IMG/VR virus record: IMGVR_UViG_3300042466_000171
Location: 1 to 30,691 of that record
DNA from: a virus
DNA: 30,691 nt
Reading direction: 5' to 3' (one strand)
Shown here: piece after piece, positions 22,398 through 28,686 of the stretch
How the letters are laid out: every line of letters starts with the position of its first letter
Position numbering within the stretch: the stretch's first letter is position 1
The notes under the pieces: model-generated
What the model saw: only the letters and a program-made list of their open reading frames with translations
Told to the model about the DNA's origin: nothing
Database searches by the model: none
Program-made: the position numbers and the translations under genes

Positions 22398-23360
22398 TTA
22401 AAAAAGTTCTGTTTGATTTATAATTGGACTCAATCTTTGATTGCAAATCTTTAAATATTTTTCACTCATTTCACTTCCAATAAATTTTCTTTGACTTCTT
22501 AGCGCTGCTTCAGCCGTGCTACCAGTACCCATAAATGGATCGTAAACAATACCATCTTTAGGGCATCCAGCTAATATTGGTTTTTTAATTAAAGAATCAT
22601 TGTAAGAAGCATAGTGTTCGTTTGAACTTGGCTTTGTAGGTATATCCCAAAAATCAGAAACATCACCGGGATTTTTACCTAATGGATTGCAAAATCTATC
22701 ACCCATTTTATCTGTGTCAATGCTACCAATTGAATCATGTTCAGACTTCCATCCATATTCTATTCTTTGTAACGAAGATTCTTTATGTTTATCTCTAATT
22801 GCATCTAAATCAAAAAAATATTTTTCTTGCTTAACCATAAAAAAGAAATATTCATGTTTTTTTGTAAATCTATCAGTTACTGGCTCAGGCATTCCATTTC
22901 TCTTTGCCCATATAACATCGTTTCTTAAAATCCAACCTCTATCAATGCACCCAATTGCAAATCTATGCGGAATTAACAAAAGACATTTATTTTTTATTTC
23001 ATCACATTTTTGTTGTTGAAATCCTTGACCTAAAATATTCTTTTTAGAAATTGATGCTTTAGAATTATTTTTTTTTGCTCTTTCTAATCCTCTTATTCCA
23101 CCTGAAATTGTATTATAAGTATCTCCTAAATTTATCCATACGGTTCCGCTTGGTTTTAAAACTCGATAAATCTCATCCATCATAGACCAAAGATTTTCTA
23201 AATATTGATTAAAAGTAGGTTCCAAACCCCATTGTCCTTCATATCCATAATCTCTTAATTGCCAGTACGGAGGCGATGTAATTACGCAATCAATAAATTC
23301 ATTTGGCATCTTTTTTAAAGTTTCCAAACAAGGCTCATTATAAATTTTATTTATTTCCAT
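22398..23360 (-). CDS. DNA methyltransferase, SPPY type (probably N4-cytosine)
   Basis: A 320-residue single-domain enzyme. The catalytic motif SPPYW is at 29-33 and the SAM-binding motif FMGTGST at 276-282. LKPSGTVWINLGDTY (about 67-81) is a conserved N6_N4_Mtase block. SPPY rather than DPPY points to N4-cytosine methylation. Motif order (catalytic first) is again beta class. With the enzyme at 17916-19046 the phage carries two methyltransferases of probably different base preference. The gene looks even more AT-rich than its neighbours, with many A/T runs, which may mean later acquisition. It splits the small-gene block and abuts the replication gene by a 1-base overlap. Confidence 0.9.
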   Translation of the reverse strand: MEINKIYNEPCLETLKKMPNEFIDCVITSPPYWQLRDYGYEGQWGLEPTFNQYLENLWSMMDEIYRVLKPSGTVWINLGDTYNTISGGIRGLERAKKNNSKASISKKNILGQGFQQQKCDEIKNKCLLLIPHRFAIGCIDRGWILRNDVIWAKRNGMPEPVTDRFTKKHEYFFFMVKQEKYFFDLDAIRDKHKESSLQRIEYGWKSEHDSIGSIDTDKMGDRFCNPLGKNPGDVSDFWDIPTKPSSNEHYASYNDSLIKKPILAGCPKDGIVYDPFMGTGSTAEAALRSQRKFIGSEMSEKYLKICNQRLSPIINQTELF

Positions 23361-24103
23361 TATATAATAGGTTTAATTTTTCCTTCTGAATCTAATCTAC
23401 ATTCAAAATCTACTAATTGATTGATAAATTTAATATATCCTTTAGTCTTGCAAATAAGTTTTAATTCTTCTTTGTCTTGAATGTTTGCATATTTATTCCA
23501 AATTTCAAGCCGTTCTTCAGTTGTAAGACATTGAATCTCAAACTTATTAAGATAGTCCCATAAAACTGATAAGCCTCCAGCGATGAACGTAAATTGCTTT
23601 CCTTCTTTGTTTGCTTTATCTAACTGGTCTGCATAAAAGTTAGCCGTTTCAATTGCTTGCTTTTTTAATTCTTGATTACTTGGAACTTCTTTCATAGGTT
23701 CTATTTCTTTAGGTAATCCCTTTACTTCGTTTCTTGAATAGTCAATGTATGCTTTCATAATTCGAGCAAAGTATTCGCAACTAAAATTCTCGTAGCATTT
23801 AACATCGGTTTCAAACTTGCCAGCGATTGCATATTCAAAAGCTAATCTGATTTCCTCAGGTGTTTGATTTCCAAAGTTTACTCTGATAAAATTAAGCAAG
23901 ACAAATTTTTCTTCATCTGTCGGCATATTTGCACCTCGTAAACCAACCAAGACCATCGCATAACGAATCGCTTCTTTAATGTCATCCTCTGACCTTTGTC
24001 TGATTGTTATGGTGCTTTGTGCTTGAACTATTGGCGATAAGCTACCACTTGCGTAAGGCTTCCATTCTTGCCGCACTGGTGCCAAGTTTTGGTTCGTTTC
24101 CAT
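23360..24103 (-). CDS. Replication-associated protein (putative helicase loader or replisome organiser)
   Basis: A 247-residue protein directly after the initiator gene. The N-terminal third is Gln/Ser/Ile-rich and flexible. Then come MPTDEEKFVLLNFIRVNFG, TPEEIRLAFEYAIAGKFETD and NFSCEYFARIMKAYIDYSRN (about 60-123), a helical block I associate with replication-module proteins of Bacteroidota phages. The C-terminal half is helical and charged. Position after a Lin1244-type initiator and overlap by 62 bases suggest it works with it, as lambda P works with O. I see no Walker motif, so it is not an ATPase helicase itself. The specific role is inference. Confidence 0.62.
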   Translation of the reverse strand: METNQNLAPVRQEWKPYASGSLSPIVQAQSTITIRQRSEDDIKEAIRYAMVLVGLRGANMPTDEEKFVLLNFIRVNFGNQTPEEIRLAFEYAIAGKFETDVKCYENFSCEYFARIMKAYIDYSRNEVKGLPKEIEPMKEVPSNQELKKQAIETANFYADQLDKANKEGKQFTFIAGGLSVLWDYLNKFEIQCLTTEERLEIWNKYANIQDKEELKLICKTKGYIKFINQLVDFECRLDSEGKIKPII

Positions 24104-24746
24104 TGTTATTGAATTTAGATTTGTTTTGCATCCAAGTGCTTATTCTTCTGCTAATATTAAAAAACTTTTCTAATTCCCATCTTTCTCTACCTTTTTTATC
24201 TTTCTCAGTCCAGTATTCATAAAAGTTATTATATTCAGAATTTAATTCGTTAATGAAAGGCGAAAGCATTTCGCTAAAACTTACTTTACTTTCTTTTTCT
24301 TTTATTTCATTTACTTTACTTTCATTTACTTTACTTTCCTTTGTTGAACGGTCGTTGAACGGTCGTTGAACATCCGTTGAACTGTCATTGAGCATCCGTT
24401 TAGCGGCACTCTTTAATCCAGCTGATTTGCGTTGTTCCTTCATTTTAAAGTAAGGCTCTAAATAAACCAACATCTTTGGACTGAAAAACTTTTGGTCTTC
24501 ATCAATTTCGAATAATTGATAATTGCAAACACATACACGAACCTTCGCTTCTGATACTTGAAATTCCTCAGCTAACAAATCCAAATCTTCCAATGGATAC
24601 ATCAGGTCTTGTTGCTCTCGTAAAGTTTCTAATAACATGAAATAAATTCCGTACCCCTCTGTCCCTAACTCCTTTCTTAATCTTCTAATCTTTCGATCGT
24701 GCCTCGCATTGCAGAAATGCGGAAAATAAAACGCTTCTTTTTCCAT
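24042..24746 (-). CDS. Replication initiator-like protein (Lin1244/Lin1753 N-terminal domain)
   Basis: I choose the ATG at 24746 (MEKEAFYFPHFCNARHDRKI). An upstream TTG at 24785 would start inside a terminator hairpin. The N-terminal 90 residues (FPHFCNARHDRKIRRLRKEL, GTEGYGIYFMLLETLREQ) are typical of the Lin1244/Lin1753-like domain, a winged-helix-like domain found in phage replication proteins. The middle (about 120-165) is low-complexity, with STDVQRPFNDRSTKES and the twofold ESKVN repeat. It is encoded by the iteron array and AT-rich repeats. The C-terminal part is helical, WTEKDKKGRERWELEKFF. It likely binds the iterons in its own gene and starts DNA replication. The final length is 234 residues. 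Confidence 0.8.
   Translation of the reverse strand: MEKEAFYFPHFCNARHDRKIRRLRKELGTEGYGIYFMLLETLREQQDLMYPLEDLDLLAEEFQVSEAKVRVCVCNYQLFEIDEDQKFFSPKMLVYLEPYFKMKEQRKSAGLKSAAKRMLNDSSTDVQRPFNDRSTKESKVNESKVNEIKEKESKVSFSEMLSPFINELNSEYNNFYEYWTEKDKKGRERWELEKFFNISRRISTWMQNKSKFNNNGNEPKLGTSAARMEALRKW
24309..24404. other. Candidate replication origin: iterons next to AT-rich direct repeats
   Basis: On the plus strand six 11-bp units lie end to end from 24339 to 24404: CTTTGTTGAAC, GGTCGTTGAAC twice, ATCCGTTGAAC, TGTCATTGAGC and ATCCGTTTAGC. The last two are degenerate. Beside them, 24309-24338 holds two perfect 15-bp repeats of ATTTACTTTACTTTC, with a partial third near 24280. Eleven bases is one helical turn and not a multiple of three, so the repeat is selected as DNA rather than protein. 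Iterons plus an AT-rich tract inside the initiator gene is the layout of the lambda origin. The function is inferred. Confidence 0.72.
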
Positions 24747-24756
24747 TTTGGTAAAT

Positions 24757-24795
24757 AAAAAAAGCCAGACTGCGTAGGAGTGCAAATCTGGCTTT
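24757..24795 (-). terminator. Intrinsic terminator (possibly bidirectional) upstream of the initiator gene
   Basis: A perfect 9-bp stem (AAAGCCAGA / TCTGGCTTT) with a 17-nt loop is followed on the minus strand by a run of T (24763-24757). On the plus strand the T run after the stem (GGTTTTTTT) also fits. It lies between the gene at 24863 and the initiator start at 24746. It should limit read-through from the early recombination genes into replication genes, or act as an attenuator. Confidence 0.8.
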
Positions 24796-24862
24796 GGTTT
24801 TTTAACCCTTTAAATCCTTTCAGAACTCCTACCCTCTGAAAAGATTATATCCAAATATAGAA

Positions 24863-25129
24863 CTAAATTTTGGATTTGCAAATTCTTTTTTCAAAATATC
24901 CAATCAAATACGGATGTTCTTCTTCAAATAATCTTGCATAATCTGATGTGTAAGAATTATTGATTTTATATCTATCATTTCCAGTAATCATCGTATTAAA
25001 TCTGATATATTCAATAATCTGTTTTGCACCAATATGTTTGTAGTTTCTACTAATTAACAAATTAGCCAAACTTTTAAACTCGTTGTATATGTGCGGATTT
25101 TCTGCGTGATACTTTTGAAAGTTTTTCAT
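24863..25129 (-). CDS. Conserved-looking phage protein, 88 aa
   Basis: An 88-residue protein. It starts with FQKYHAENPHIYNEFKSLAN and has AKQIIEYIRFNTMITGNDRY, INNSYTSDYARLFEEEHPYL and ends with a basic tail. FQ.YH..NPH.Y..F..., A..I.E.IR..T.....D..., NN....YAR.F...P is a pattern I know from a small phage family near replication genes. The family has no firm function; a DNA-binding role is possible from its helical, charged character. It overlaps the small gene at 25074-25214 by 56 bases in a different frame. Confidence 0.78.
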   Translation of the reverse strand: MKNFQKYHAENPHIYNEFKSLANLLISRNYKHIGAKQIIEYIRFNTMITGNDRYKINNSYTSDYARLFEEEHPYLIGYFEKRICKSKI

Positions 25130-25214
25130 CTTTTATAAGTTTTAATTTCCGATAATCAGATTCTAATTGCTTTGATAAATGGGATTGCCATTCGTTAAAC
25201 GTTAACTGCTTCAT
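25074..25214 (-). CDS. Small overlapping gene, 46 aa
   Basis: ATG at 25214 to TAA at 25074 gives 46 residues starting MKQLTFNEWQSHLSKQLESD, with a basic helical end (KLKLIKDEKLSKVSRRKS). It overlaps the 3' end of the 25195 gene by 20 bases and the 5' end of the 24863 gene by 56, and fills the 65-base gap between them. The N-terminal part reads like a genuine helix with alternating polarity, but the C-terminal part in the overlap is less convincing. Function unknown. Confidence 0.5.
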   Translation of the reverse strand: MKQLTFNEWQSHLSKQLESDYRKLKLIKDEKLSKVSRRKSAHIQRV

Positions 25215-25392
25215 TCTGCATTGCATTTAAAACGTTCTTAATCTCTTCCATAACTTCTGGATAGTTAATCTTTCCGTAGGCAACTGACTGAACCAGCGGA
25301 GTATTCCACGATCTTGCAGAGAATGGAAGGATTCCCTTGTTATTTAAGTTTTCAGCCACTTGGGCATATAACGACATCTTCTTGATTTTCAT
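25195..25392 (-). CDS. Small protein with recombinase-domain-like pattern, 65 aa
   Basis: A 65-residue protein. VAENLNNKGILPFSARSWNT (about 12-31) has the A..LN..GI.......W.. pattern of the Recombinase domain of large serine recombinases and of small DNA-binding phage proteins. The rest is helical (VMEEIKNVLNAMQNEAVNV). It is far too short to be a recombinase and has no catalytic part. A small DNA-binding regulator in the recombination block is a fair guess. The first ATG at 25392 follows the upstream stop by two bases. Confidence 0.65.
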   Translation of the reverse strand: MKIKKMSLYAQVAENLNNKGILPFSARSWNTPLVQSVAYGKINYPEVMEEIKNVLNAMQNEAVNV

Positions 25393-25394
25393 AA

Positions 25395-25655
25395 TTAAAA
25401 TGGTAAATCTGTTCCTGATGATTTTGCTTGCACTGGTGCTTGACCGTTAGGCTTCCAAGTATCAAGTTCAATGTAATAATTTCCTTGCTTACCTTGAACG
25501 ACATTTAAATTAACCCAGTCGTTTGCTTGATTCTGCGTTAGGAATGGCATTGCATCCTCTAGCTTGATTGATAACTTTCCAACCACCCATTCAGGTGCAT
25601 TCTCTGAACGTTTGAAATTGAATCCTTTTGCGAATACTTTGTCTTTCTTTTCCAT
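25395..25655 (-). CDS. SSB-like single-strand DNA binding protein, 86 aa
   Basis: An 86-residue protein. Residues 8-70 are beta-rich with aromatic residues (KGFNFKRSENAPEWVVGKLS, then NYYIELDTWKP), as in OB folds, followed by a flexible Gln/Ala/Ser linker. The last residues, GTDLPF, resemble the acidic D-x-P-F tip by which SSB recruits partner enzymes. It lies directly after the ERF gene with a 1-base overlap on that gene, a common pairing of annealase and SSB. It would coat single-stranded DNA during replication and recombination. It lacks the length of canonical SSB, so it is SSB-like by inference. Confidence 0.66.
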   Translation of the reverse strand: MEKKDKVFAKGFNFKRSENAPEWVVGKLSIKLEDAMPFLTQNQANDWVNLNVVQGKQGNYYIELDTWKPNGQAPVQAKSSGTDLPF

Positions 25656-26215
25656 TATTTTGTGAGTTGTTTTTTACGATTTGTGAATAATTCTTTAATG
25701 ATTGGCAAAACTTGGTATTGATCCTCGATGTCATCCCATATCTCTTTCAATGTGTCCATCGTTTGACATTCATCAAGTAATCTTTTGACCTCGCCTAATT
25801 CAGCCGCTGAGATTGAAACGCTTGGCTTTGGTGCTTCCTTTACTGGTGCCTGAACTCCAGCTGCATCGATGTCCTTGTCTGTAACTAAACCAAGCATCGA
25901 GCTGATTGCGTATCTTCTAAAGTAAGTAACACCTGAACCAAATGATTGATATTCATTCATGGCCCCAAGTTTAATCTTAGGAATCGGAGTAAAACTTTCT
26001 AACTGCTCTCCGCTTTCTACATGAAACAAAATTGTGCGGAGGCCATCGTTCTCAAGCAATTGGCTGAAACATAATCCGTGCTTCTTCATTAACGGATTGA
26101 TTGTGCTAAAGATTTGAGGAAGGTCGGCATAAGTATAATTATGTCCTTTCGTATCCTTGTGGATAATCGGGCATTCGTTCTGGAATGCACTAAGTGATTT
26201 AATCAAGTTTTTCAT
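25655..26215 (-). CDS. ERF-family single-strand annealing protein
   Basis: A 186-residue protein of the ERF family. Landmarks are HKDTKGHNYTYADLPQIFST near the start, MKKHGLCFSQ, and the family core FGSGVTYFRRYAISSMLGLV (about 93-112), where G.G..YA.RY.....LGL is the hallmark, then DKDIDAAG. The C-terminal third is a Pro/Ala linker plus a helical region. It anneals complementary single strands, supporting circularisation and recombination-driven replication of the phage genome. It overlaps the upstream gene by 17 bases. Works with the SSB-like protein and VRR-NUC nuclease. Confidence 0.92.
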   Translation of the reverse strand: MKNLIKSLSAFQNECPIIHKDTKGHNYTYADLPQIFSTINPLMKKHGLCFSQLLENDGLRTILFHVESGEQLESFTPIPKIKLGAMNEYQSFGSGVTYFRRYAISSMLGLVTDKDIDAAGVQAPVKEAPKPSVSISAAELGEVKRLLDECQTMDTLKEIWDDIEDQYQVLPIIKELFTNRKKQLTK

Positions 26216-26423
26216 TGCGAATTTGTTTAAATTGAGTTGGAGTATCTATTTCTGAATCTATTGTGAAATCATCGTAATCAATAATCTTAGTATTGTAAAA
26301 CGCTTGATTGTAAGTCCACTTGTCAAATTCTTCTTCGGTTTTGAATCCGTGAATCTCTGACCAATAGTTACGTCCATCAAATAACCGTAACTTTAAGACG
26401 CATGGATAATGTTGCTTTATCAT
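26199..26423 (-). CDS. Hypothetical protein, 74 aa
   Basis: A 74-residue acidic alpha/beta protein (YPCVLKLRLFDGRNYWSEIH, then GFKTEEEFDKWTYNQAFYNT). It begins with beta strands and ends with a polar acidic tail. It overlaps its upstream neighbour by 4 bases (ATGA) and ERF by 17. No recognised family. Its position suggests a role around recombination or early host takeover, without direct evidence. Confidence 0.68.
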   Translation of the reverse strand: MIKQHYPCVLKLRLFDGRNYWSEIHGFKTEEEFDKWTYNQAFYNTKIIDYDDFTIDSEIDTPTQFKQIRNEKLD

Positions 26424-26569
26424 AATTGTTGATAGTTTAAAAATTCTGAATTTTCTGATTGTTCTTCTTTTTTAATGTAACGATTTGCTTCTCTTATGTC
26501 TGCAAATGTCATGGTAACATAATACGTTCCAGTTTCATGATACCTAAATTTCATTCTCCAAGTCATCAT
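26420..26569 (-). CDS. Hypothetical small protein, 49 aa
   Basis: I choose the ATG at 26569 (MMTWRMKFRYHETGTYYVTM) because it overlaps the stop of the upstream microprotein as ATGA. A longer frame opens at 26644 but would lie wholly inside that microprotein. The 49-residue product is a beta start followed by an amphipathic helix (FADIREANRYIKKEEQSE). Unknown function. Confidence 0.6.
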   Translation of the reverse strand: MMTWRMKFRYHETGTYYVTMTFADIREANRYIKKEEQSENSEFLNYQQL

Positions 26570-26694
26570 GATAAGATTATAGCTGCGAATACGATGAACC
26601 CGATAAAACCCATTGCTAAGATGCCGATGGCTAAAGGTATGCACTCAGGGTCTTGCTTGTGCATTTCTGTGATGTAATTAATTAAGTTTTTCAT
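26566..26694 (-). CDS. One-helix membrane microprotein, 42 aa (first gene of the early operon)
   Basis: ATG at 26694 to TGA at 26566 gives 42 residues: a soluble start (MKNLINYITEMHKQDPEC) and one long hydrophobic helix (AIGILAMGFIGFIVFAAI). It is the first gene after a promoter-like TATATTTG at 26736-26743 and couples to the next gene by ATGA. It would be the first product of that transcript. Function unknown; an early membrane-acting factor (for example against superinfection) is possible. Confidence 0.66.
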   Translation of the reverse strand: MKNLINYITEMHKQDPECIPLAIGILAMGFIGFIVFAAIILS

Positions 26695-26711
26695 TTTGAT
26701 AAGGTTTATTA

Positions 26712-26729
26712 AATAGCTTTGTTGCTATT
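26712..26729. promoter_or_regulatory. 18-bp dyad next to the early promoter (candidate operator)
   Basis: AATAGC and GCTATT are perfect inverted arms around a 6-nt centre. The dyad starts about seven bases downstream of the -7-like box on the minus strand, so it would cover the first transcribed bases. This is where an operator or an RNA 5' stem would lie. Confidence 0.4.
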
Positions 26730-26735
26730 GTGATA

Positions 26736-26743
26736 CAAATATA
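26736..26743 (-). promoter_or_regulatory. Bacteroidota-type -7 box (TATATTTG)
   Basis: The minus strand reads TATATTTG, an exact match to the Bacteroidota -7 consensus TAnnTTTG, about 42 bases upstream of the ATG at 26694. I do not see a clear TTTG -33 box at the right spacing, so only the -7 part is supported. Confidence 0.5.
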
Positions 26744-26784
26744 AAAGGAAGATTTGTAATAAAAAAATAATTTTAAACTTTTTT

Positions 26785-27060
26785 TTAATATAAATTTAAA
26801 ATATGTTCAACTACTTTTTTGTGTGAATCATTAAATTTTACTCCAGTTTTATTGCAAACAAATTGTAAACTACTATTTGATTTATTTGTATTACTCATTA
26901 CCGTTAATGCTTTATCAAAACAAATGTTATCAATAAAAATCGTAACTGGCATTTTCCAAAAATCTAATGAAATTATACGTTCTTCTGTATGGTAAGAAAA
27001 AGCAATATTTACTTTAATTGATTTACCATTTAACTTAATAGTTTTGTTATAATTTTCCAT
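26785..27060 (-). CDS. Hypothetical early protein, 91 aa
   Basis: A 91-residue beta-rich basic protein (TIKLNGKSIKVNIAFSYHTE, ISLDFWKMPVTIFIDN) with a helical end (DSHKKVVEHILNLY) and two Cys. It is very AT-rich, standing between two non-coding AT-rich stretches. It is the first gene on its own transcript. I recognise no family. A short gene at the head of the early region is typical of host-takeover or anti-defence factors, but this is only context. Confidence 0.66.
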   Translation of the reverse strand: MENYNKTIKLNGKSIKVNIAFSYHTEERIISLDFWKMPVTIFIDNICFDKALTVMSNTNKSNSSLQFVCNKTGVKFNDSHKKVVEHILNLY

Positions 27061-27238
27061 TTTTTTTGTTGTTTAAGTTTATTTCCTTGTTTGATGTTGT
27101 AAATGTACATCTTTAATTTTAATAAAAAAAATATTTTTAATTATTTTTTTAATTTATTTTTAAACAAAAATCCCCACCAGTAAAACCAATGGGGAAATTA
27201 AGGAATAAACCTATTCAACTATGAAAAACTTTACAATA
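27061..27238 (-). promoter_or_regulatory. AT-rich intergenic region: early promoter and 19-bp dyad
   Basis: This 178-base gap between early and late transcripts is almost pure A/T at 27112-27170. It holds the terminator at 27166-27195. At 27093-27111 GATGT and ACATC arms form a 19-bp dyad. Its centre overlaps TACATTTA (27107-27100, minus strand), which matches 7 of 8 positions of the -7 consensus TAnnTTTG. A repressor or activator bound there would control the early promoter of the gene at 27060. I identify no repressor gene. Confidence 0.45.
27166..27195 (-). terminator. Intrinsic terminator at the end of the late transcript
   Basis: On the minus strand TCCCCA pairs with TGGGGA across a 13-nt loop, followed by TTTTTG and further T-rich sequence. 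It lies 44 bases past the phosphoesterase stop (27239) and marks the end of the late/lysis transcript before the early promoter. Confidence 0.82.
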
Positions 27239-28234
27239 TTACAAAACTTTTCCTTCTTTAATCTGATAATTAGTAACTTTTGATTTGCCATCATTAATCT
27301 CTACTAAAGCAAAACCATGATTATGTGATGAGAATGGCATGTACTTCGGCGATAATACGGTAAGGCATCCGGTAGTATAAGTATTGATATATTCTTTAAA
27401 TGCACTTTTCTTTTGCGTTGTCGATGTCCTATGAACATGACCCATTAAAGTATTGCATAAGGTTTTATTCATTAGGTTCTGCGAAGGATTAATTCCTCCG
27501 GCTCCGTAAAGCTCATGTCCATGAACGACAAGCAAATCCCCCATCTCCATACCTTGCCAATCGTTTACCATTGTGAACTGGAGTTTATCCAAGTTAAAAA
27601 ATATCTCAAATTGTAGATCATGCAATTGAGCAAACTCATCCGCTTGCATCTGTAATGATCTTGCCCAGCGTTGTTCATGGTTTCCTAACTTATAATAGAT
27701 TGGAATCGTTGGGAATAAATCACGCAACTTCTTTAGGAAATCTCTTGACATATCAACTTCCCTTTTAAAGTCCCTTAAATCCTTATCCTTCTCGTGTCGG
27801 CTAATTGAATAAAAGTCCATGATGTCCCCATTCAGATAAAGACAATCAATAGCCAAACTTTTTAGATGTCTAATGGCAATCGTCAAAGCCTCCAGTGAAT
27901 GATAAGGAAAGTGAATGTCAGATAAGATTCCAATCTTCCTTAAATGACTTGGCAACTTCATCGATTCGTATTCCTTCGATAATGAATCAGCAATACCAAA
28001 GTTATCCAACATATCAAGACTGTATTCTATTTTGTCCCCTACCTTAATAGATTCTTCTTTATTTATTTTAGAACGATCATGTAAGGTAATTCCATTATTC
28101 AGCATGAACTTCTTTAGCTGAAACCAAGATGCGTAACCATATTGATTATGGTATATTTCGCAAAACTCCTTTACACCTAACTTTGAACCATAAAAATGAT
28201 TCTTAACGGCTTGCGCCTTGTGTGTCATATCCAT
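27239..28234 (-). CDS. Calcineurin-like metallophosphoesterase
   Basis: I choose the ATG at 28234, which overlaps the spanin-like stop as TAATG; this gives 331 residues. Residues 1-60 are a helical, HTH-like segment (AQAVKNHFYGSKLGVKEFCE). From residue 101 the five metal-binding blocks follow in order: SDIH (D106, H108), LNGDIMD (D137), LGNHE (N185, H186), VVHGHE (H238) and GHVHR (H266, H268). This is a complete active site. Family members hydrolyse phosphodiester or phosphomonoester bonds of nucleic acids, nucleotides or proteins. A gene of this kind next to a lysis cassette is unusual in general but is the last gene before the late terminator here. The substrate is unknown; the N-terminal part may bind DNA. 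Confidence 0.9.
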   Translation of the reverse strand: MDMTHKAQAVKNHFYGSKLGVKEFCEIYHNQYGYASWFQLKKFMLNNGITLHDRSKINKEESIKVGDKIEYSLDMLDNFGIADSLSKEYESMKLPSHLRKIGILSDIHFPYHSLEALTIAIRHLKSLAIDCLYLNGDIMDFYSISRHEKDKDLRDFKREVDMSRDFLKKLRDLFPTIPIYYKLGNHEQRWARSLQMQADEFAQLHDLQFEIFFNLDKLQFTMVNDWQGMEMGDLLVVHGHELYGAGGINPSQNLMNKTLCNTLMGHVHRTSTTQKKSAFKEYINTYTTGCLTVLSPKYMPFSSHNHGFALVEINDGKSKVTNYQIKEGKVL

Positions 28235-28686
28235 TATTTGAATGGGTTTATAAACCGGAAATAAATGTATCCGATTATGATGAGTGATTCCAAAAAGATA
28301 GTTACAATGGCCCAAGTAGGAACGACATTTTTAATTACTATCTTTTCAAAAAACTTTACTTCAGAACTATATTTTGATTTATATTTTGAATCGTAAACAT
28401 TTGCCACGCTATCTAAGTCGATTGTGGCTTTGATATTTCCATTCTCTGACCTTATTATGACCTTGCCTTGTGGAATGGTTATCTTAGAGTAAAATCGTGT
28501 CAGAAATCCAAGAGAATCGCAAGGGTTCTCAATAATTAATGTATCATGAATGGCTTTGAATTTTTCAACTGTTCTTATATTGTGAACAGTATCAACTCGA
28601 ATCTTTTCAACCACGCTTGTAGATTGTGTGGATTTACAACTTGCGAAGATAATTAACGCAAAAATAAGGAGTTTAATACTTCTCAT
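28234..28686 (-). CDS. Candidate unimolecular spanin (lipobox plus C-terminal membrane helix)
   Basis: A 150-residue protein with a lipoprotein signal peptide at the start (MRSIKLLIFALIIFASC, lipidated C17) and a single strong membrane helix at the end (about 121-143, VVPTWAIVTIFLESLIIIGY), then a short basic tail. About 100 residues in between are beta-rich and would span the periplasm. An outer-membrane lipid anchor plus inner-membrane helix in one chain is the definition of a u-spanin such as T1 gp11, which fuses the two membranes in the last step of lysis. It lies directly after the M15 endolysin with a 14-base overlap. No sequence match is claimed; the call rests on topology and position. 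Confidence 0.74.
   Translation of the reverse strand: MRSIKLLIFALIIFASCKSTQSTSVVEKIRVDTVHNIRTVEKFKAIHDTLIIENPCDSLGFLTRFYSKITIPQGKVIIRSENGNIKATIDLDSVANVYDSKYKSKYSSEVKFFEKIVIKNVVPTWAIVTIFLESLIIIGYIYFRFINPFK

Noticed and set aside
24309-24338. ESKVNESKVN as a protein-level repeat explaining the DNA repeat
   Set aside because: The 15-bp repeats are in phase and could be protein-driven, but the adjoining 11-bp units are not, so the whole block is better explained as a DNA site.
24747-24785. TTG start that would add 13 residues to the initiator
   Set aside because: It would start inside the terminator hairpin; the family begins at MEKEAFYFPHF (24746).
28235-28315. Extra 27 N-terminal residues for the phosphoesterase from ATG 28315
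   Set aside because: They overlap the spanin-like C-terminal membrane helix; the TAATG junction at 28234 is the natural start.
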